Assembly: GCA_947172415.1 (NCBI GenBank)
Contig: OX359190.1
Coordinates: 7,688,001-7,752,000 of the forward strand
Source: Chondrosia reniformis
Taxonomy: Eukaryota > Porifera > Demospongiae > Chondrillida > Chondrillidae
Reading direction: 5' to 3'
DNA length: 64,000 nucleotides
The stretch's first letter is position 1; each line of letters opens with the position of its first letter. The position numbers and the translations under genes were made by a program. The notes under the pieces are model-generated. The model ran no database searches and was not told the origin of the DNA. It was given only the letters and a program-made list of their open reading frames with translations. This document shows positions 21,511 to 32,462 of this stretch, one piece after another.

Positions 21511-22116
21511 AAAACCACATTTGAATTCACATGTTGTTGTAAAGGCTATGAATATGATTAAAGACTAGAAGGAGGGACATGTCTTCAATTGTCATGAATA
21601 TTATTAGTAATGATAATTCAATTATGAAATGCAAGCCAAGGTGTTCCCATGTACTATTGTGCAAACAAAGGTCTGCAGCCATAGTTGATTGAATAAAAAA
21701 ACGGGCAGTATGCATATACTGGTGAGGTTTATTCTCATCTAAAGTTTACACTAGGTTTAGTTTCCTATCAGCATTTTACTCTAAATTTGATTTAGCATTT
21801 TGAAAAATGGTGTGTCAACATATTCATGTACAGGAGCTAGTATTTGTTATTAGCTAGCTATAATTTATAAAAGATCTAAAAATCCATGGAATAGTGTACA
21901 GTCTATAAGTCAAAATAGCATAGGTGGCAGGAGGCGGATAAAGTAATTTCCAGCGGTAATTATAAGTTTCATTGTGGGTGAGTAATGGCATTATCACAAT
22001 TTTGTTACGCCCCCTATATTTGATATAAAAAGGTCAACTTCTCAGAAAGTTGTATATCTTCACCAGAATCTATTTATATAGTCTGCCGAAGAAGATATCC
22101 TCAAGAGTTAGATTTA
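21511..22116. other. Intergenic region and probable NLR promoter
   Basis: No gene, repeat family or clear core-promoter motif was recognised. The last 200 bases lead directly to the ATG at 22117 and must contain the start of the NLR transcript. Confidence 0.3.
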
Positions 22117-22496
22117 ATGCTATCGACAAGGAAGAGACCGAGAATAGAATCTGACAGCTCTGAGGATGAGGAAACGTTAGTATACGTATATACGTATGGA
22201 ACGATAAGTTGATTGAAATTACCGGTCCGATCGAGCGTGTATAAAATACTTGTGCAGTACCTATTATGCATTTGTGACAGCAGTTTCTTAAGCAATCCCA
22301 AATCAATTCTTATAAATCCTGTTTGTCCTAGTGGGATGTCGTGGTCGTTTACCCTATCAGTAGAAGGCTCTTGGTCGCTATACGAGATAATCTGGAGCAC
22401 ATGGTTTCTATCAATGGTTCCTTGCAAAGTTATGGGACACCCTACTCGATAAATTAACAAACGCGGAAAAGCAGCATGCAAAGATTGCTCGTACAC
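22101..22496 (-). other. Antisense 131-codon open frame over NLR exon 1/intron 1
   Basis: A long frame in a relatively CpG-rich patch, antisense to NLR exon 1. It has no recognised domain or signal. It may be chance, or part of a divergent transcript from the NLR promoter region. The adjoining 22500-22680 is also CpG-rich with short open frames and no recognised content. Confidence 0.2.
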
Positions 22497-25400
22497 TTTA
22501 AGTGGTTAGTCGGCCCGTCGACGATAATTGCGCGGGGGCGAGAAAGTAGGATCTTGCAGAAAATCACGTGGCGGTTCTATGGTTGTTACGGCGGTCCGAC
22601 GATGGTTTCAGCTGAAGCGTCTTGTGGTTTGTGCCAAAAGGAAGCTACGGCAGGAAGTAGGAGATAGCAAGCCAGACTAGCATATAAACCCGAAACCAAG
22701 CGACTCTTTGGCAAGCGTGGGCAGCTTGTATCTTCATAAATGTGTCCAACACAATGGCGTGCAGAAAAACTTAAAATTTAATGCAGCCTTGAAACGGCCA
22801 TGTGCAAATTTTATCAAATTGTTCACAATTGGAAGTCAATAGTAGCTATTTGCTATAAAACATTAATAACTACACATTACAAGTGGTATGCTAAGTTTAT
22901 TTTGGATGTTTAAGCATCCAAGTATTTGAATCAGCCATCCCAGGGCAGCCATAAGCTATTTAACTCAAATTGCTTTTATAAATTTTAATGAATGAGAATG
23001 GCTATCACAAACTGATTGTCTTATTTTTGATCTGGTGTTAATTTATACTATACAGATCTAAACCAAAAATAAAAAATGGGACCCAATATGAAGGGGAAAA
23101 ATCTTTAAATACTCAATCAAGTATTGACATGTGTGAAAAACAATTGAAAGAAATCCCAGGTGAGTGAAAAATACGAATGTTGCTCAAAGCAGAGCATTTT
23201 GTACAAATATTGCAATTCCTACTACAGGGTTAAGGCTAAAGCATACAACACCTACCTGCCTCCACTGTAATCTTCTATTGTCCCTATCTTTTCTTATACC
23301 TGAACAAAAGTAATCCTCTAACCCACACTGCATTTCTATGTTTTACAAAAAGCATAAATATGGAAATATAGTCATGCAGAATCAAATTTACAGTAACTAC
23401 AAAAGTGGTCAGAAAAATGCACAGTAAGCTGTTGCAAATATTCCATTATTTTTATTCCAACAATTTATAGATTCTCCAAAAGAAGTTAAAGATTTTATAA
23501 GAGATGAAACTTTTCTTCATTATCTACGTCACTGTGATTTCCAATCTCTCTCATCTATTTTGTACTGCACAAAAGTTATTAGTGAGGAGCAACTAGACAA
23601 ATTACAAAATAGTAACAAAAGGGAAGCTGCTGATACCTTCTATACAATTTTAGTAGGAGATCCTGGTGCTGAGAAGTTAAGAAAATTAGCTCAAGTTTTG
23701 ATAGCTGAATCTGATGGCCATGGCTGTCACAAGCGCTTGGCACAATATATTGAAACACGATTCCCGGCTAAAGGTAGGATTTTGTACATTAAACTTTGTG
23801 TCCTATCATTCCCCAATCTAAAATTCTTCTTAATCTTATCATTTAATGTACATAATACATATAGGTGCCTGTAAGAATCAAGAAAAAGACAAAGTTCAGG
23901 TCAGAATATATATATACCATGCATACAGCAGTAAAATGGTGAATATTTTATTCGATTTAGTAGAAAATGGTATGTGATTAATGTATATTCATAGATAAGG
24001 GTGGGCAGTATAGACTCTTTTTAATACCGAATAAGTATTCACAATAATAAGTAAATTACAACTAAAAGCTAATTAGCTTCTAGTATATATGACATCAAAT
24101 TCCTTCCCTTGACTATCACTCTGAAAATGTTTAAATATTTTGTTTGTAATTCATGGTGTCATATGTGTGAATAACATGGCTGACTAAAAGTGATGTTTTA
24201 ATGTGAAGCAGACTTCTGCATGTGCCAATTTGAAAGATGGCAGTAGGTACTTAGAAACTATACAATGGTAAATAAAACACATTCCAGAGACGATCTGTGA
24301 CAATTTGAGAAGGAGCAGAAAAGGGTGATGACACAACAAGAGATGACACATATGACATACGTACGTAGGAGACAGAACACTGGCAAACTGTAGCATATTT
24401 ACATAGACTATTAGTCATAGCTGGAAAAAAAAGTATTTTGATATCCCTAATTCATCGTACGTACGTACACACAGATACCATTTGGTTTTGCATAAATAGT
24501 GAAATTATATAGTAATACTGCCAACCCTTATTTATAAGTTTTTAGTACAATTTGTATTGGTAACAGTGTTACTTCTTGATTTACTTTATTACCAGCGCCT
24601 TTCCTAATATAAATATAAAATCTTAAATTATGTTAAAATCTCTGCTCTTTTTATAGGCAAGCAGGAGAATCTTAGATAACATTTACAAATTACCTGCCTG
24701 TGAAGACAGCTGGATGCCACCTATTGATCATGAGTGCCATGGTTTAGAGTTACTTCCTGCACAGTTTATTGAGGTTAAGCAATCAGATATTAAAAATTTC
24801 AAAGAAAATTTAGAAGCTGAAAAAGAGCCAATTCAGTATGCAGATCTACTTTCCAGTTTTGACTCCCAAAAAATTGCAATGTTAATTGAGGGTGAGCCTG
24901 GTATTGGCAAAACCCTTTTTACCAAGAAATTGTGCAAAGACTTTGCTGAGGGAAGAATTAGACATACATTTACAATGGTGATTAGAGTGGTTTTAAAGGT
25001 TCTCAAGGACACTCCCTTAGAACTAAGGAGTCTTATCCATAGTTGTACAGCAGATGTTAACTATTCACTTGCTCCAGAAGAAGTAACTCTTATAGATAGT
25101 GCTATACGTGAAAGCTTTGGGGAAGGGGTTCTTTTTATTTTTGATGGCTTTGATGAGCTTTCGAGGGAATTGCAGGAGAATTCCTTGTCAATGATTACTA
25201 AAATTATTACAAGCAAGGAATATACTTGTCGCGAGTCTTCTTTTATTGTCACCTCAAGACCTGTTGCATCATATGCTGTTTGCAAGCATCAAACTATATC
25301 TAAAAAAATTAAAATAATAGGGCTTGATGAATCTAATCAGTCACAGCTAGTTGCTACATATGGTAATCAGAAATTTGAATTTGCTCCACTATACAAAAGT

Positions 25401-28400
25401 GTTTGCAAAAATCCCTTCTATTTAAAATTGCTTTGCATTGTACATAGGTTTAGTGCTTCAGAAAATATTCCTCATCTAAGTAACTTAAAGACAGAAATCA
25501 TTATTAATGTTGTCCCCTTTGTAATTCAGCGTTATTTGTGCAAAAGCAAAGGCAAAAATGACCCTGAAGATTTTATAAGGAGTTTGGAGGACATTTGTAA
25601 CCATAAGGAAGTAGGAAGTCAATTTGTTAGGCTTTGCAATCTGGCTTTAAAAGAAATTGCAAGTGGTAGCTCTTCTTTATCAGAAAAAGATTTTAGTTTA
25701 CAGGATGGTTTGGATTTTGTTAGTTGCCTTGTATATAAATTCATTGGCATGGAGCAGTCATTTTACTTTGTACATGATATTTTTAAAGAACTATTTGCTG
25801 CCTATGCCTTGGTTTGTTTACCCCAGCAAGGATTTGTTGAGTTAGCAAACAAATTTATTGAAAGAGAATTTATTTTTCACTGTAGAGACAAATGTTTTTA
25901 CTTTGGTGACATACAGAGTATGTCTAGTTCAGTCTTTGAATTTTACTGTGGACTTGGAGGTTTGAGCAATGCAGCAGTTCAAGAAAACCTACTTCGAGGG
26001 CTCAAACAGAGCTATGGAACTGTTTCAACTATGTCAGATGAAAGTGCATTGTATTACTTATGTAAACTCTACAAAGAAAATCAAAGCAAATTTCCTGATG
26101 TTCTATACTCCAAAATCGTTGAAGAAACAGGCCCTGAATGGTTCATAGATACCAGTGTCTTCCATAACCCTTTATTTAATGATGCTGAACTTTTTCTTTT
26201 GCATTTTATAAACTATCCACCAAAGCACTGTGATCATAATGTAACTGGATTGCGTTTTAAAAAAATCTCTATTCATTGCCTGATAGAGTTTCTTCCTAAG
26301 TTGAAGGTGGCTATTTCTTCTCTCATTTTGGAGGAAATTGTAGATATGAATGGTTGGTTGCACATGTTTAAGTGATATATAGTTTCATCTCTTACAGCTG
26401 TGGTTCCACTTTTCTTTTTAATGCATAGCCTTACATTTTTTAGAGAGCTAAGGATCTAAGAATTAAAAAAAGACTTCAAGGATCACTGATGAAGGGTGGT
26501 ATTCTCAGAATCAGCCGTCTGACCCAGTGGAGCAAAGACAATAGAAGATTCCTGTATCCTCATCCAAAGCTCTAGGTTTAATTTTCATAAGTATGTATAT
26601 ATGTATCTTATATAGCTACGTATGAGTCTTAGTTATACGTATGTACGTATATACGCAGGAAAGTGAAGTTCTGGAACATTATACTGTATTTTCATTCTCT
26701 CTTGTCTACAGACGACTTGATCGAAGAATTGACAGAGAAAATTGAAGCTCTCAATTGTGGTTTGTCAACCTTGAAAGTCTTGGATTGCAAAGTAAAAAAT
26801 GTATGTAGTTAATCTGTATTAAATTATAAGTATGACCGTAAGATAATATATATAGCTGTTGTCGGTGGTTTTTTTTACATTGTATATATGAGCAGCTGGT
26901 CTACAAATATAATTGTTGATTTAGTAATATTTGGTTGTTTGACACATACAGTAACTGTAAGAGATGAGGATGTTATCCAAGATGCACTGCAGTTGATTAT
27001 TAGTTGCATATATACATTTGTGCACTACAAGAATGTATGTACTAGTAGAGATATGGGTACAATATACATATAGCAGCATGGCATATAAATTGCTCCTTTA
27101 TCATACTCCTTTAGTATTCATGTCTGAGATGTTCATTTGATATTTTATCATGATAACAATCTATAGGTTCTGGAACAGTTGCAAGATAGTGATTCTGTTA
27201 GTGAAGTCCAAAGTATGGATTCTGAAGCCACAAATTCCAATATTGAAGATTATAATGAAGATTATAATGAAGATTCGGAAAGATCAAGTACTAGTTTTGG
27301 GTCTTTTCTAGACCTTGAAGCTGATGAAGAGAGTGAAGAAGAGGACATGCATTCATTGACAAGTGAAAGCCTTACAGATGGTTTCTGTATTATTCAAAAT
27401 ATTCTCCACTGCCAGGAATTTATTAGCCAATTAGTTAGGTTGTCATTAAAACCAGGTTAGTGACACATAATATACTGTGTTATGCATGTAATCCTCGCAT
27501 TAGCAACCTGTATATATGTACATTGTGAGTAGAGAGGGGACCTTAGAAACTTCATCTTATAAAGGTTGCTTTCTGGAGAGACTAAATTTTCAATAATTAA
27601 GGACATGTATACTATTGATCATTAATACATTTATTAAATATTATAGCAGTCATTAAAATACTTCACATAATGGTGCTGATTTTAATTCTTGGAATTAGCC
27701 ACAAGTTGCCTGTTAGTAATACTTTGAGAAGTACGTAGAAACACTGGATTTTAATATGTACACACCTGTACGTAATTGCTAATTTGGGTACAAAGAAAAA
27801 GTTGATACCCAAATGATGTGGTTGTATGACTCATCAAATTTTCTCTACACTTAAAGAGTTCTATTATTGTATTGTTACATACTTTTACTTGCAGTTTCGG
27901 TAAACCATTTATGTCAATATTTTCATGTAGTTACCCCAGATATTGTAAGAATTTTGTCAGAATTGAGTCAGCTTAAGTATCTTTCACTTTCAAATGGAGA
28001 AAGTAAAATTCCAATTAATTATTTCTTTGATATTTGTAAGATCAAACTAGAAACACTGAAACTCAAGTCAATTCAATTTGATTTACAGTCTTCAAGTAAA
28101 GCAGTAAGTATATGGATTTGTTTATTTCCTATCTTCACCATTCTTATGGTGTATTTTACATTGTATATATTTACTGCTGAATCAGGTTGACATCGATCAA
28201 ATAACTCAATCTGCTAGCTGTCTAGAAAGCCTCAAGCATCTAACCCTGTCTGGTTGTGATACGTGTATATCTAAGGGCCTGTTAGAAGTTCCTATACCAC
28301 TTAAAACGCTGAAATTTACAATACGCAATCAAAGGGAACTTGAGTATGTTCTCAAACACAAGCAAAGAAACGCTTTATTAAGCAATATGGACATTAGCAA

Positions 28401-30101
28401 TGTCAAACCAGGAAAGCAGCTGTGCCAGCTTCTTGATCATAACTGTATGAAAGGCATTGAAGTTCTAGACTTTGAAACAAAGGTAATTTCATAGACTATG
28501 CTATACATTATCAATCTTTAACTCACCTGTGACTTCTTCTATCTAGAGCTCAAAAGAGTCCGCTAAAACTAAAGAGTCCTTTCAAAAATTTATTGAAAAT
28601 ACTGGTTTCCTGAAACATGTAACATTTTGGAACTGTGATGAGCACATAACCACTGGAATCATCAGTGGAGTTATTGGAAACACTTCAATAGAAACCATTG
28701 AACTGAAATATTGCAATTTTTCAGGTATATATTCCCGCATACTGTAAGTATAGTTACAGTAACCATTGTCAAATTACAATGTATTCCAACATGAGTCTCA
28801 GTATTTGGATTAGGTATACTTATAAATAGAATCTGCCTAATTTTAATACAGTCTCTCTATTGTCAATACTTTATTTCAAATGAAAAGTATCAAAGTGAAG
28901 TAGTACAAGAAGTACAAGTGTACTTCAAGCTGTCTGTGTTTCTTTGATGATTTTTTTCGATCTTGGATGACTGGGAGGCAATCACTGGTTACCATTTTAA
29001 TAGGACTTTGGTCCCCCAGCCAAGATTAGACTGCGGTCACTTGGCTGGTTTGGTGTAATATTTTCCAGTGAATATATGCTTATCATCATAGCCTTGCACA
29101 GCTCAGCGTAATTAACTCCCTTACTTCAAGCTCTTAGTTAGATTCCTTATTTCCTTTTTATGCACTCATATTACCTGCAGTATATATGTTAGAATAATTC
29201 TCTTCCTGATTCTAGTACCATTTTTCAGTTTTGTAATATCCAAGTTTAGATAATCAATCCTATCACTTCTAATTCTAGAGATTAATACCATGTTACCATA
29301 AATCAATTTCACTCGAAATGTTCTACTCTGATCATGAGTGGGAAGTACCTATGATTGAACATTAGGTGAGAATGAATAAATGAAGAACCATACTGTCTGA
29401 TAATTGATGACTTTAGTCCAAAATCACTAGGATATTAATTGACATAAATTCTGAAATAATGATACAGCCAAGAGAAAGTGCCCAATTTTAGATAGTGTCT
29501 GAAAAAGATGCCACATCCTTTACATATGGCTTCTACAAGTTATTATGTATACCTGTGCATGTTGCTGATAACTATAGGATGTGGCAGTCTTCTGGAACGT
29601 TTGGGACAGTGCTTGGAGAGGAAAGGCATAAGAAGGATTTCTCTTGCCTCAGATCAAGCATTTCCTGTTGTAACGTTTTTAATACATGCACTTAAAGGTC
29701 ACAGAAATCTAATTCATGACCCTGAAGAGGAAAAGAAAGAGCTTACAGAAGTTGAGATTGAATGTACTACCACTAAAGTATGTTTCAAGCCCTGTTATGT
29801 ATACGTACACATATAATTACTTCTTTAATTTTATTGACAGGTGTGTGAAGGTAACTATCAAGATCTTTGTCGGATGATTCCAAAGGTTGTAGCTGAAAAT
29901 TTAACATTAGAGATCCTCATTGTATTTGCTGGTGAATGTTACAGTGACTTAGCTAAAAGTGTGCTACGTGGAGCATTGGAGAATAAAACATTAAAGTATC
30001 TGAAGCTCAAAATGCATGATAAAAGTCTTGTTAAATTGATTGAGGAAGTCAGAACAAAGAGACCACAATTGCGACTGGACATTGAAAACACATCATTTTA
30101 G
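22117..30101 (+). CDS. NLR-type receptor: CARD-like + NACHT + LRR, 12 exons
   Basis: Exons are 22117-22175, 23056-23159, 23471-23773, 23865-23899, 24657-26352, 26712-26800, 27167-27455, 27895-28103, 28186-28482, 28547-28724, 29578-29777 and 29841-30101. All phases agree and sum to 3,720 bases (1,239 residues plus stop). Residues 1-20 are basic then acidic (TRKRPR). About 55-155 form a CARD-like death fold (FLHYLRHCDF, VISEEQLDKLQN, LRKLAQVLIAE). The NACHT has Walker A GEPGIGKT at about 246-253 and Walker B LFIFDGFDEL at about 326-335. Leucine-rich repeats run from about 730 to the end (LKYLSLSNG, LETLKLKS, LKHLTLSGC, LKYLKLK). Such proteins sense intracellular danger or microbial signals and oligomerise through NACHT. 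NLRs are expanded in sponges. The donor after exon 5 (AATG|gttggt) is weak; without splicing the frame ends at 26375, giving an LRR-less form. Confidence 0.9.
26450..26585 (+). repeat. SINE-like element in NLR intron 5
   Basis: Contains gacttcaaggatcactgatg, gacccagtggagcaaa and cctgtatcctcatccaaagc, which match the family at 19300, 54410 and 61350. It lies in the intron between 26352 and 26712. Confidence 0.75.
28931..29120 (+). repeat. Dispersed repeat in NLR intron 10
   Basis: About 190 bases match 31541-31735 (words cttggatgactgggagg, aatcactggtt, ggtcccccagcc, cacttggctggttt). No coding content. It explains part of the unusually long 28725-29577 intron. Confidence 0.85.
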
Positions 30102-31540
30102 TCCCAATCATATATGTTCCAAACAGCCATTAAAACTTATATTTTTCTCCTATACGTATGTTAGTATTATGTTTGTATATAGACCTAAAAATTGTCTTTA
30201 AGTAGTGACTAGGTAGCCTGATCAAATTAGGTCTCTTACTGGAGCAATAATTGCATAAGAATAGGGTCTGATTTCATCAGACAAGTGACTAGCAGGATGC
30301 AATTACTGTTAATCGGATTTACGAAACAGACGTCCTGCAAGATAGTAATAGTAGTAGGCTATCGATGGTTCAGCTGGGTGCTGCAGTATCTGGCCATATA
30401 CGGTACGTACAAAAAAACGTTTACATTGCGTGCGAAATGTGCTCGTACTTCGATCGAATTGGGAGCGATTTTCTCACGAAGTTCACGGTTTTACTGTTGA
30501 TCTCTAATGTGATACCTATGCATCATAGTGTGAACTTAAAATAGAATATTAACATGATAAGGCCTACCACTTGAAGGTTACTTTTAAAACACAGAGATTT
30601 AAATTTGACTGTCTACAAGGATTAGTAACTCTTTTTTGAAGGAAGCAATACGTACAGTACATAATGTGTACATATGTACATTGGGTCGTACGTACGTTAT
30701 TCGGTATGTTATCAATTAGAGTAAATAAAATGGAAACATAGATACCATGCAATTTAGGGAAGATGATTAAGTGTATTGATTTATGGGTTGTCCATTTTAC
30801 CAGCCTGACCTATTGTAATAACAACTGCGATATTAAGTTACACATACATATGTAGCCTTTAGCATAATAATGAAGCTGACACTTTGTGTCAGCATTCACA
30901 CGTACAGACATCCATAAAACATATCCAGAGAGTTTTGCAAATTTTGATGTTCACTCATATTGTATGGTGAAGTGCTACCTCTCATCTCATACTCAACTCC
31001 ATCCAGTTGTGCCACCCAATTAAGTGTTAGCGGTATCCCGAGATAAGTACTGAGGACTATTATATAGGAAGACAATGATGGTCAGTGGTCCCACCTGTTT
31101 TACTATGCCTACCACCTGCTGCTCTTCCTGAATATACAACAGCAGCTCCATTTGGACATGTAGTCCTCCCCCACCTGACATAGACAGCTCCACTAGAGTG
31201 TATTGTATATATTATCTAAATGAAGTGTCGTTCCTTGAAAGAATGTCAAAGTTCAGTTTTGATTTAAGCAATCCATTTGAAAAGGGCCCTGGAAATTATA
31301 TAATGATAGGAACTATATTTTAAAGTAAAATATTCCATGTAATGAGGTGAAACAATTATATATATGCACATATTATGTACAGAGTCAGCTAGAAATTATA
31401 ATACAAGATCTAGAGATGCGAGACGGTTTGGTTATTATTTTGCAATTGCCATGGCTACTACAAACTAAAATTGAGAGCTCGAGAGGACTGCTATATTGCC
31501 CCCAGAGCACCCCTTGAATCCACCACTATAGCATAAATAC
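30102..31540. other. Convergent intergenic region between the NLR and gene B
   Basis: No exon was recognised. No canonical AATAAA was found just after the NLR stop. 30280-30500 is CpG-richer than its surroundings and may be a transposon scrap. Short (TACGTA)-type runs are common. Confidence 0.4.
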
Positions 31541-31735
31541 GTCTGTGGTTCTTTGATGAAATTTTTTCCATCTTGGATGACTGGGAGGTAATCACTGGTT
31601 GCCATTTTTAATAGGACTTCGGTCCCCCAGCCTAGATTAGACTTCGATCACTTGGCTGGTTTGGCGTAATATCTTCCAGTGAATATTTTTGCTTATCATC
31701 CTAGCCTTTGCACGGCTCATTGCAATTAACTCCCC
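31541..31735 (+). repeat. Dispersed repeat, second copy
   Basis: Matches 28931-29120 in the same orientation. It lies just downstream of gene B's stop codon (31922, minus strand) and could fall in its 3' untranslated region. Confidence 0.85.
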
Positions 31736-31921
31736 TTTTTTCATATGTACACTACGTATATCCAGAAATAATTTGAATTCCTTCATTAATATTTCAACCT
31801 TATTACTCTTGGTCCTATAGTTTGTGTTTTCACAAATCATGCCTTTCTCTGCTACTAATTCCTAGTGAAAAGTTGGCAAAAATTGAATTGTTAACTCAAA
31901 ACAAACACTTTTTTTCTTTTT

Positions 31922-32462
31922 TCACATTTCTATCTGCTTCTCAGGATCCGTACTAGATGGCTGAGGATCACCTATACCAAAGGTAGTCACTGATGGGATG
32001 GATGGAGGATCTTTGGTGGAACCATATTTTCCCTTATTATCTGTTTTATCACTATCTTTGGACTCCTCTTTCCCCAGACTTTTCTTCTCCATTTCCGATT
32101 CTCCATTAGTGATACCAAATGATGTTGAGGTCACATTATCTGGCTCTCCATTCTTAGCTTCCGGACCACCAGATATAGGGTTCATCTGAACATCTTCGTC
32201 CTTGATGCTCTCAGCATCATCATCCTGCTTTACAACAAGTCCCATTCCTTCAGTGCCACCAAGAGAGGATTTGACTGAGGTAGTAGCATACAAGTTTGAT
32301 TTAGCAGTTGAACGGGAACCAAATGAAGCTAAACGGGAACCAAATGAAGCTAAACGGAATCGTAAAGATTAGTAATGATAAAAAGACTAAATAGATATAC
32401 GTAAACACTATACTATTAAAATAAAGAATACCTTTTCCTGTTGAACTTGGAGAGAGGATACC
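31922..32462 (-). CDS. Gene B cytoplasmic tail exons with tandem splice acceptors
   Basis: A 31-base exon (32432-32462) is followed by the last exon ending at the 31922 stop. Its acceptor is duplicated: ccgtttag followed by cttcatttgg occurs twice, 21 bases apart, giving starts at 32349 or 32328 with the same frame. The choice adds or removes the seven residues ASFGSRL. The tail is hydrophilic, rich in Ser, Lys, Asp and Glu, with no recognised domain. Confidence 0.75.

Noticed and set aside
22213-22667. Plus-strand frames in NLR intron 1
   Set aside because: No domain, and exon 1 joins to 23056 with matching phase, so they are intronic. The CpG-rich composition was noted only.
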